Below, one piece after another: positions 55,997 to 64,000 of a stretch of DNA of 64,000 bases. Under the pieces are notes generated by a model, which searched no databases, had not been told where the DNA came from, and was given only the letters and a program-made list of their open reading frames with translations. The translations under genes and the position numbers were made by a program. The stretch comes from Azolla caroliniana. Taxonomy: Eukaryota; Polypodiophyta. Where the stretch lies: contig JBHGNT010000013.1 of the NCBI GenBank assembly GCA_043228905.1, forward strand, positions 1,550,001-1,614,000. Direction: 5' to 3'. Numbering within the stretch: the first letter of the stretch is position 1; the number at the start of each line of letters is the position of its first letter.

Positions 55997-56700
55997 TGTT
56001 GTGCCCTTCGGCTCCGGATCGTTGCGTGAGTCGGGTGGGAACCGCCGAGGTTTTGGACTAGGAGGAAGAGGAATACAACTTAAGGCTAGTTATGAATAAT
56101 AGGAAGAGAAGTAAGATAGTAACCTCGTGAATCCCACGAGTTTAGTGTAATTAAAACAATATTTAGATTATTAGAGCAATTAGATGGCAAAATTCGTGAA
56201 TCCCATGAATCTATTAGATTGATCAATTCTTCTATATTAATCAACAACCTTATACATATTTCTCTCCTCCTTATATAAAGATGGAAGAGGCTAAGCATGG
56301 CTTCATGCTTTTTCACCTAAAGTGTCCATGCACACTAAATGTGCATGTGATGCTTTGTCATTTCCTAAATATAGGGCTCATGCACGCTAGACGTGCATGA
56401 GTCACTTTTAATGACACATGTAAATAAAATATTCACACTCTAAAGAATACATGATTTTTACCTTTTAATAAAGGTATGTGTAAATAAAGGTCTTATATGT
56501 ATTAAATCTATATTTATAACACTAAAGATAAGTTGTTACAATGGTAAAGTTGGGTTTTATCTACGTGGAGGTGCATGGTTCGAATCTTGCCCTATGCACG
56601 TGATAAATTCTTTTGATATATTATTTATTTATTTATATGTATCTAAAATCGGATATATTATTTTATGGTTTTCATGTAGTGTGTGGAATACACTACGACA
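55997..56700 (-). repeat. 3' LTR of element E
   Basis: 704 bp. It differs from the 5' LTR at about 18 positions by hand count (2.6%), mostly transitions: only about 3 in the first 416 bp and about 15 in the last 287 bp. It contains a perfect 10-bp inverted repeat with a 5-base loop (56377-56401). Confidence 0.95.
56528..56606 (+). repeat. tRNA-like module in element E 3' LTR
   Basis: An A-box-like block (AAGTTGTTACAATGGTAAAG, from 56530) is followed ~45 bases later by a near-perfect B box (GGTTCGAATCT, 56577-56587). A good acceptor stem is not seen. It runs opposite to the element's transcription. Confidence 0.5.
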
Positions 56701-58640
56701 TTCGCCCCCTCCGAACCTGCACATCCTCCGGTATGTGCCGAAGTTCTCGATCCCCCATATCCGTCTTCACCCAAAGCTTCCTCCGATTCTCCCCTTATGT
56801 CGACTATGAGTTGTAATTCACTTTCTTCGCTTCCCGCATCACCGTGGTCTTCGTCCGATTGCTCCTCGTTGTCGGCCTTGGCTTGGATCACATAGGGTTT
56901 GTCGTCGGTCCGCTTCTTGAAAATCTTCACCCGCTTCCCGGCTATAGGCACTCGTAGTATTGTTCCATCCAACTCGGACAGTCGGTACGTTCCGTTGTCG
57001 AAGACTTTCCGAACCTCGTATGGCCCGAACCACCTTTTCGCGAATTTCCGCATCGTTGTATGTTGATGGTCCAAACTACTGTCATAGACGATCACCCAAT
57101 CTCCTTCTTCAATCCTCCTCCGTCGTAGTCGGTGCTTTGTGTCGAACCGGCTTTTGTTCCTTAATCGTGCTTCTTGTTGTCGGCGTATTGCTTCCGCTAT
57201 GTCTGCCGGTCTTCCCTCTAGTTGTCGTATCCGGACCGCTAGTAGTTCTTCCCGGCTCATCTCTTCCTTCCACGGTAGCACTGTCCATGTTGCGATCGCG
57301 GTTTCCGTCGGCATTACCGGTGCTTGTCCGGTCATGAGTTCTGCCGGCATGTAACCGGTTATGGAACTATGCGTCGTCTGATCCGCCCATAGTGCATGCG
57401 GAAGCATCTGCGGCCAGTCCTTCACCTTTCCATCGCATGCCTTCACAAGTGCTTTCACGATCGGACTATGTCCTCGTTCGATTTTCCCGTTGGCCTCCGG
57501 ATTGTATGCCGTTGTCAGCGATAACCGAACTCCGTGTTTAGCGAAGAAACCCCTAGCTTTGTCCGAGTCGAGTTCTCCCCGGTCCGCAATCACTTGTCCT
57601 ACGCACCCGTACCTGCAAAATACTTCCTCCAAAAGAAATTGGCATACCGCGGAACACGTTTTCCTCTGAAGCGCTCGACCTTCTACTTGATTCGTGAGAT
57701 CTTCCCGAGCTAATACCAAGTATTTCTTTTGTCCGATCCTGGTCGGCATGGCCACTATGTCAACCATCCACTTGAAGTTGATTGTTGGTGAGAATGTCGG
57801 ATGTAACTCATCTCGATGTCGAACCCTGGAGTAGACTTGACATTTCTCGCAGCTTTCCGTGAACTCCACGACATCTTTGTACATTTTCTTCCACCAATAT
57901 TTTTGCTTGATCTTCACAAATGTTGCCCATGTTCCTCGGTGTCCAGCCCAATCGGATTCGTGAAACTCGGACATTATCCGGTTTTGTTGCTCTTTTGTCC
58001 CGACTACTCGAAGTGGTATACCATCCGGTCTTTTCGGCGCCCTCCATATTAATCTGTTTTCCAAGAAGAACTTTTGGACTTGTCTCTTCTTCCTTCGGAT
58101 CTCGGCTCTTCTTCCTTTATCGTTTGTTGAATCCTCGGCCTCTTGTAATATCTTCCCGATCATCAAGCTTTCTCCCTCGTATTCTTCTTCCCGGAATTCC
58201 CGGATTACGTTTACTCGGCATATGTGCTCCGAGGCGAAGTAGTCTTCGGAAACTTCTTCATTATCCGATTCGGTTATGTCGTCTCCGAACCGAGCCCTTG
58301 ATAACATATCCGCTACCGCGTTGTCCTTCCCCGAGATGTGTCGAACCTCCGGATTAAGCGACTTGACATATGCAACCCACCTTAGCATAGCTACATCCAG
58401 TATCGTACAACACCGCATCATCCCGAGTATCGGAAGACAATCCGTCTCGATCACCACTTCGGCTCCGATCAAATAATCCCGATCCGATTTTATCGCCGAC
58501 ACGACTCCCCACAGTTCTCTTTTGACTTGCGCATATCCACGTTGCCTTTCGTTGAGAACCTTTGCTCCGAATCGGATCGGATACCGCGAACCATCCGAGT
58601 CAGCTTGATTGATGACCCACCCGATACCGGTTGGACTCGC
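56658..58640 (-). pseudogene. Element E RNase H and integrase
   Basis: The frame is open from the deletion junction (~58,640) to a stop at 56658, inside the 3' LTR. RNase H: SPTGIGWVINQADSDG, NERQRGYAQVKRELWGVV, VVIETDCLPILG, HISGKDNAVADMLSRA. Integrase: zinc finger (HESDWAGHRG ... CEKCQ), then MVDIVAM, IADRGELDSD and NPEANGKIERGH giving D, D and E, then WFGPYEVRKVFDNGTYRL. No chromodomain follows; the C-terminus is acidic. The RNase H N-terminus and RT connection are missing, so the 694-codon ORF that starts at 58742 begins with out-of-frame RT sequence. All integrase motifs look intact. Confidence 0.88.
56701..56712 (-). promoter_or_regulatory. Polypurine tract of element E
   Basis: The minus strand reads GGAGGGGGCGAA directly before the LTR start TGTCGTAG. 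The integrase reading frame runs through it into the LTR. Confidence 0.75.
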
Positions 58641-60059
58641 ATACTTCCTCCATAGCTTGAATCGCATCGATCTTTGTTGGTGACGGTCTTCGGCCGTAGG
58701 GCCCACATAGATGTCCGACCACCAATATTTCTTCTTGCCCAAATGCCGATTTCTCCCCGGAAAGTGTTAGGTGCACATCTTCTAGCTTTCGCAACACTTT
58801 CTCGCAATCATGAATATGGTCGACCACGAACTTCCGGCATCCCCGATCATCCATAGTCTCATCTTTTTCTTCTACCGCGCATCCTTTCATCGGAATGTCA
58901 TCGAGGAACGGCATCGTTATCTCTGGAATGCAGTCTCGAAGCACCTTGTTCATCGCGTTCATCATATGAGCAACCGAGTTTGTCGCTCCTTGTGGTAGTG
59001 TGCACATTCGGACTAATCCTATCGGTGTTCGCATGGTTGTGATGTCTCGGCTCTCCACGGCTAGTTGGAATTGGTCATACCCCGAGTATAGGTCTCCGAT
59101 GGAGTATATCGCACGACCGGCAAAAGCTTCCGCAAATTCGTCCACTATCGGACCGACTCCCGAGTTCCGGATCGTGACCTTATTCACCGGTTGCAATTCT
59201 TGGATAAATCGGAGTGACCCATTCTTCTTCGGAACCGTAAACCATCGATTTGAGTACGGAGCAGTTGATGGCTCTAGAATCCCCATCGCCACCTTCTCCT
59301 TGAGCAAGTCAATGACTTTCGGAATATTCGCTCGTGGCACCGGAATTGGCTTCAGGTTCCACGGTACATGGTCAATCGTGAAGATCACCATCGGCTCCAC
59401 TATTCTCGGATCGACGCACCCTATCTCCCTTGATGTAAACGCAAAGGCTTTGCCGTATTGCTCCAACATCTCGCGAAACCGTTCTTCTTCTTTTTGTAAT
59501 AGGAACCCACCTCCACCGATCCGAAGTTTCTTCCGGGTCTCATCCGTGAAGGCATGTCCGATATCCACGGACTTCCAAAGTGTCGGATCTCCCGAGACTT
59601 CTTTCCTCTTTTGTTCGCTATCGGCGGGTAGTGGTCCCGCGGCCGGTTTCACCTTCTTCTCCACGGTCTTGTATTTCGTACTTACCATTGCTTCTTCTTT
59701 GCGGAGCGTATCCGGCCTCATTTTCTCAATGATCTCGTACATCTCGACCGATTCCACCGGGACTACCCGGTTCCCTTGGCTTTTATCTTCCGCAAGCTCT
59801 TCAAGTCGTTGTAGCATGCTCCCATAGAACACTTCTTCGACTATCCCCACGATTTCTTCATCTTCTTTTATTATTGATGCCGACCGCAACTTATCCTCCA
59901 CTTGTCGGTATCCTTTCTTCAATCCTCCGGTTACGGTCGTGTACGTAGATGCCCCATCCAGACTGATTCGTACATGTTTTGCTCCGAGAGTTTTCTTCCT
60001 GTGTGGGGTATCAGGGCTTCTCGGACTATCACTTCCCCACTCCGCAACAGTCCGCTTTA
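58603..60059 (-). pseudogene. Element E reverse transcriptase
   Basis: The frame is open from ~60,059 without an early ATG (TVAEWGSDSPRSPDTPHR), through the pre-RT region, to RT blocks LRFIQELQPVNKVTIRNSG, AIYSIGDLYSGYDQFQLAVE, TPIGLVRMCTLPQGATNS and ITMPFLDDIPMKGC (intact FLDD). It then reads ILVVGHLCGPYGRRPSP, IQAMEEVCES and at ~58,640 jumps into RNase H sequence out of frame, ending at 58600. Compared with element C, about 70 codons (the VRRFLGAC block, the RT connection and the RNase H start) are missing. Expression must come from a polyprotein by frameshifting, or these shifts are mutations. Confidence 0.88.
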
Positions 60060-60812
60060 AAAATCCATTCTCACTTGGGACAAGAGTTCCCTCTTGTTCC
60101 TTTCGTGATTTGCCGGCATCGTTAGGAATTGGACGGATTTCCCACCGTTTTGGCTCCGAATTCGCGCAAAAGCCGCACCGCTATCGAGCACCTTCGTCTC
60201 CATCCATGATGCCGTGATAAAGGGTTGGCCGAGGATGACGGAATGTGAAACCTCATCTTGCACGAAGAAATTTTGGTCGATCTCGACATCTCCGATCTTC
60301 ACCATCACATCCGGACAAGCCGCAAATAGATCTTCAGTTGCTTTGGTGGCCACCCGAATCTTCCATCCATGGTTGGTGTTAATAGGCCACTTCCCCTTCC
60401 GGTAGAACTCCTTGGACATCAAGTTGATCTCCGATCCGTGATCAATCAATGCTAGCACGGGTTCTTTGATGTTGCCGATTCGGACCGGAGTCTCCGTAGT
60501 CGCGCGTGCCCAATGTGGCCTTGTATAGTGGGAGTTCGGAATTTCGTCCTCCACTTCGGTGTCGTTCATTAAAACGGTGTTCGCATTCACCCTTGGAGCA
60601 TTTTCCTCCGTACTTTGTCTTTTTCGCTTCACGAGATCCACGAGAAGATCGTGGAACTCCTTCTTTGCTATTTCGAGTAGCTCCCGAAGCGAGAAATCTA
60701 CCCGGCTATCCAAGATTCTTTCCTCGAACACTCTTTTCAAGTCGGTTTGTTGTTCTATGTCCGAGGCGAGCTTGAATGCCGGAGTCGCCTTTTCTTTTCC
60801 CTTAACTCGGAG
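60057..60812 (-). pseudogene. Element E gag tail and aspartic protease
   Basis: This frame overlaps the end of gag (KEKATPAFKLASDIEQQTD) and continues through a DUF4100-like segment (ERILDSRVDFSLRELLEIAK) into the protease (VLALIDHGSEINLM, WPINTNHGWKIRVATKA, SHSVILGQPFITAS). The catalytic motif is DHG, as in element C. There is no ATG, and the frame is shifted against both gag and RT. The A-rich stretch near 60,800 could be a frameshift site or a single indel. Confidence 0.8.
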
Positions 60813-62098
60813 TTCCAGCTTTCCGGTATCTTTGATGGCCCGGCCGCATCCTCCGTGCGTCGTCGTTTCTCGTCCACATACACCTTATGCAATTGACATA
60901 GGGCGTATACGCTATTCTTGTCGACAGGGCACTCCCATCCCGTAGCTTCCCGGACGCCTTCCGCGGTGCTTCGGATCTTGTTAGAGTCGGTTTTCTCGGT
61001 GTTTTCTAGAACTTCCGGCCAAAAAGACGTCTTTGCTCTCGATGACTCCCCGACACATATTCCCGCGGTTGTCGCATAGTTGCTTCTTGCCGCCAATTCC
61101 TCCTCGAGCACCTTCTTCATGCCGCCTTTCTGGAAGTTCGGTCGGAGTGGCTTCCGAGAGTCCATCGAATGAATCCGGTTTCCCTCGTAGTAGATGAGAT
61201 CCCGCCGTAGCGCCTCCTTATGCTCGTCGCAATCCCTCCGATCGTGTTCGGCGCTATCGCACCATATGCACCGTCGGTCCGTATACTTGGAGCTTGTGGG
61301 GCGGTCATCCGACTTCTTCACCATCGCGATCTTCAGATTCTCCATCTCCTTCAATAGTTGCTCCACCGTAGATGCATCAATCCCCTTCTCGGTTGTAGTC
61401 TCTCGAGCCCTCAGTTGATGGTCTTCCAATCCGGTTCTCGGTTTCGGAATCGGTTCCAAAACCCTCTTTTCCTCGTCGGCAAGCCATTGCCCCCTCTTCG
61501 TGTATCGCACGACGATATCCCGCACGCTTTCCCATGTTTCGGTGAGGCCGCTCTCCGTGGTCGTGTCCTCCAAGAGCACTCCGAGATCTTTCCGGTCCCG
61601 GACGTCCACGGCTCGCAAGAACATGATCACCTTGTCCGGTACGAGGATAACTTGATCTCTCGCGGACAACCTCCCGAACCGGCTTTCGAATGCCGAAAAC
61701 ACATCAACGACCTTCAATCCCTTGTCCGGCGTCTCCACCCAATCTTCAAATCCCCTTCGCATCGCCTTGGACGAATCCTCGATGGCGAACGTCCTCTTTA
61801 GCTCTACTTCAAACGCCTCCCATGTCGGATTTTGCTGTCGTAGCCCATGGATGCTTGCTTGAAGCCCGTCGGTCGCCACCCGGTTGAAGGACGTCACTTG
61901 CAGTCCTTCCGATATTCTGCACCGTAGCATCTCCGCCTTGTAGTCCCGAAGATACCGCGACACGTCTTTCCCGTTGAATTGCCCGTTTCGTTGCACGAGC
62001 CGCTCCACTGATGCCGCTATCTCCGACATCGCACGTTGTTCTTGTAGCATGCGCTTGAACATCATCATCATGTTGCTAGCCTCCGGTTGATTTTCCAT
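60755..62098 (-). CDS. Element E gag
   Basis: The ORF starts at ATG 62098 (MENQPEASNMMMMFKRMLQE), the first after the primer site; an upstream ATG at 62185 lies in the LTR. It has 447 codons. Residues ~35-200 form a capsid-like retrotransposon gag domain (NGKDVSRYLRDYKAEML, WEAFEVELKRTFA). A CCHC knuckle (CIWCDSAEHDRRDC, from residue ~277) binds RNA. The C-terminal part has Cys residues around GWECPVDKNSVYALC. It ends at 60755, after shifting out of the frame that continues into the protease. Confidence 0.85.
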   Translation of the reverse strand: MENQPEASNMMMMFKRMLQEQRAMSEIAASVERLVQRNGQFNGKDVSRYLRDYKAEMLRCRISEGLQVTSFNRVATDGLQASIHGLRQQNPTWEAFEVELKRTFAIEDSSKAMRRGFEDWVETPDKGLKVVDVFSAFESRFGRLSARDQVILVPDKVIMFLRAVDVRDRKDLGVLLEDTTTESGLTETWESVRDIVVRYTKRGQWLADEEKRVLEPIPKPRTGLEDHQLRARETTTEKGIDASTVEQLLKEMENLKIAMVKKSDDRPTSSKYTDRRCIWCDSAEHDRRDCDEHKEALRRDLIYYEGNRIHSMDSRKPLRPNFQKGGMKKVLEEELAARSNYATTAGICVGESSRAKTSFWPEVLENTEKTDSNKIRSTAEGVREATGWECPVDKNSVYALCQLHKVYVDEKRRRTEDAAGPSKIPESWNSELREKKRRLRHSSSPRT

Positions 62099-62114
62099 CT
62101 CCTTGCCACCCGTT

Positions 62115-62132
62115 TTCACGTCGGGTTCACCA
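62115..62132 (-). promoter_or_regulatory. Primer-binding site of element E
   Basis: The minus strand reads TGGTGAACCCGACGTGAA, four bases after the LTR end. Element C's site differs by one base. Confidence 0.78.
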
Positions 62133-62136
62133 ACTG

Positions 62137-62840
62137 TGTCGTGCCCTTCGGCTCCGGATCGTTGCGTGAGTCGGGTGGGAACCACCGAGGTTTTGGACTA
62201 GGAGGAAGAGGAATACAACTTAAGGCTAGTTATGAATAATAGGAAGAGAAGTAAGATAGTAACCTCGTGAATCCCACGAGTTTAGTGTAATTAAAACAAT
62301 ATTTAGATTATTAGAGCAATTAGATGGCAAAATTCGTGAATCCCACGAATCTATTAGATTGATCAATTCTTCTATATTAATCAACAACCTTATACATATT
62401 TCTCTCCTCCTTATATAAAGATGGAAGAGGCTAAGCATGGCTTCATGCTTTTTCACCTAAAGTGTCCATGCACACTAAATGTGCATGTGATGCTTTGTCA
62501 TTTCCTAAATATAGGGCTCATGCACGCTAGACGTGCATGAGTCACTTTTAATGGCACGTGTAAATAAAATATTCACACTCTAAAGAATACATGATTTTTA
62601 CCTTTTAATAAAGGTATGTGTAAATAAAGGTCTTATACATATTAAATCTACATTTATAACACTAAAGATAAGTTATTACAATGGTAAAGTTGGGGTTTAT
62701 CTATGTGGAGGTGCATGGTTTGAATCCTGCCCTATTGATGTGATAAATTCTTTTGATATATTATTTATTTATTTATATGTATCTAAAATTGGATATATTA
62801 TTTTATGGTTTTCACGTAGTGTGTGGAATACACTACGACA
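62137..62840 (-). repeat. 5' LTR of element E
   Basis: 704 bp, from TGTCGTAGTG (62840) to GGGCACGACA (62137). A TATATAA box lies near 62412-62418 on the minus strand. It is a close copy of 55997-56700. Confidence 0.95.
62668..62746 (+). repeat. tRNA-like module in element E 5' LTR
   Basis: Copy of the module in the other LTR, with AAGTTATTACAATGGTAAAG and B box GGTTTGAATCC (62717-62727). The two modules differ at about eight positions, more than the LTR average. Confidence 0.5.
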
Positions 62841-63014
62841 ACGACAATATTACTTCCCAACCCCTTCCCGAGCAAGGGTTTGTTGCCCCTTTTGTGGGAC
62901 TGGTGGCTTTCGTTGATCATGACTCGTCGAGTTTTCGAGATCACCGCACGAGCCGAGTGATCAAACGGGTACAAGCAAAGATGAGCATGCAAGATGAACA
63001 CACAAGGGGACGAT
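62841..63014. other. Spacer between element E and the satellite array
   Basis: The sequence before the insertion ran from here directly into 55996. A plus-strand frame (QPLPEQGFVAPFVGLVAFVD) is open, but nothing is recognised. GC content is higher than in the 45-54 kb region. Confidence 0.4.
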
Positions 63015-64000
63015 AACACAAACACGAATGCTTGTACGTCTTTATGAGGAGGAGATGTGCATGGGCATGTCCGAACGCTCCCTCATCACAAGACGTCGAA
63101 CGTACAATGAAAGGGACGATAACAGAAACACAAATGCCCGTACGTCTTTATGAGGAGGAGAGGTGCATGGGCACGCCCGAATGCTCCCTTGTCACAAGAC
63201 GGCTGAACGTACAAGGAAGACACAAAACACACGCACAAATGCTCGTACGCCTTTATGAGGAGGAGAGGTGCATGGGCAATCCCGAATGCTCCCTCGTCAC
63301 AAGACGACCGAACGTACAAGGAAGACACAAACACACACACAAATGCTCGTACGTCTTTATGAGGAGGAGAGGTGCATGGGCATGCCCGAAACGCTCCCTC
63401 GTCACAAGACGCCCGAACGTACAAGGAAGACACAAACACATGCACAAATGCTCGTATGCCTTTATGAGGAGGAGAGGTGCATGGGCACGCCTGAAACACT
63501 CCCTCGTCACAAGACAACCGAACGCACAAGGGGACGATAACACAAACACAAATGCCCGTACGTCTTTATGAGGAGGAGAGGTGCATGGGCACGCCCGAAT
63601 GCTCCCTCGTCACAAGACGGCTGAACGTACAAGGAAGACACAAAACACACGCACAAATGCTCGTAAGCCTTTATGAGGAGGAGAGGTGCATGGGCAAGCC
63701 CGAATGCTCCCTCGTCACAAGACGACCGAACGTACAAGGAAGACACAAACACACACACAAATGCTCGTACGTCTTTATGAGGAGGAGAGGTGCATGGGCA
63801 CGCCCGAAACGCTCCCTCGTCACAAGACGCCCGAACGTATAAGGAAGACACACACACACACAAATGCTCGTACTCCTTTATGAGGAGGAGAGGTGCATGG
63901 GCACGCTCGAAACGCTCCCTCGTCACAAGATGTCGGAATATACAAGGAAGACACAAAACACACACACAAATGCTCGTACGCCTTTATGAGGAGGAGAGGT
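63015..64000. repeat. ~105-bp satellite array with 418-bp higher-order repeat, continues past window
   Basis: The landmark TTTATGAGGAGGAGA occurs at 63041, 63147, 63252, 63356, 63461, 63565, 63670, 63774, 63877 and 63983, so monomers are 103-106 bp. Variants recur every fourth monomer: the 'ggacgataaca' type at 63147 and 63565, the 'aaaacacacgcac' type at 63252 and 63670. This gives a 418-bp period. Because 105 is a multiple of three, long frames stay open on both strands; these are by-products of the repeat. Confidence 0.93.

Larger units (their letters stand above)
55997..62840 (-). mobile_element. Element E: complete Ty3/gypsy element with two 704-bp LTRs
   Basis: The 6844-bp element is bounded by LTRs with TGTCG...CGACA ends. 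ACGA at 55993-55996 and 62841-62844 is a candidate 4-bp target duplication. Order on the minus strand: 5' LTR, primer site, gag, protease, RT, RNase H-integrase, polypurine tract, 3' LTR. Frames shift between gag and protease, between protease and RT, and at a deletion between RT and RNase H. It inserted just upstream of the coiled-coil ORF. Confidence 0.93.

Overview
This is nuclear DNA from a land plant. It holds two host genes with GT-AG introns (one for a plastid-targeted protein, one for a plant GATA factor), Ty1/copia elements primed by initiator tRNA-Met, Ty3/gypsy elements, a LINE, a hAT fragment, long AT-rich introns and telo-box promoter DNA. I cannot name the species.

Layout. From 1 to 28.4 kb is a nest of transposable elements. 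The base is an old Ty3 element on the minus strand (element A), with integrase at 1.5-2.8 kb and RT-RNase H at 16.6-17.7 kb. Inside A sits a chromovirus (element B, minus strand, 2849-16642). Inside one LTR of B sits a young LINE (2947-12293). Inside the LINE sits a truncated copia element (copia-1, 4016-8328), flanked by identical 383-bp copies of LINE sequence. A is also cut at 17685 by another Ty3 element (C, plus strand), which is itself split by an almost intact copia element (copia-3, 20867-26716, 5-bp target duplication AGAGA). At the far left, A is cut by copia-2, and copia-2 is cut by an LTR of the E family. A hAT transposase fragment ends the nest.

From 28.9 to 43.8 kb is the genic island: a plus-strand gene of eight exons for a plastid DUF2358 + SOUL haem-binding protein (HBP5-like, 398 aa), and, tail to tail with it, a two-exon minus-strand gene for a subfamily A GATA zinc-finger transcription factor (504 aa). 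The upstream DNA of the GATA gene is rich in (CT)n, telo-boxes, short CCCTAA arrays and a seven-copy palindromic motif. From 45.7 to 54 kb is AT-rich DNA with no convincing gene, apart from a DC1-like pseudogene relic at 52.2-53.1 kb.

From 54 to 64 kb lie coiled-coil ORF remains, a complete Ty3 element (E, 55997-62840, minus strand, two 704-bp LTRs) with an RT/RNase H deletion, and a ~105-bp satellite with a 418-bp four-monomer higher-order repeat running off the right edge. C and E belong to one unusual Ty3 lineage (protease motif DHGS, RT motif FLDD, DUF4100-like gag tail, no chromodomain). The LTRs of B and E both contain tRNA-like modules with A and B boxes. Apart from the two host genes, nearly all coding sequence here belongs to mobile elements that are broken to different degrees.
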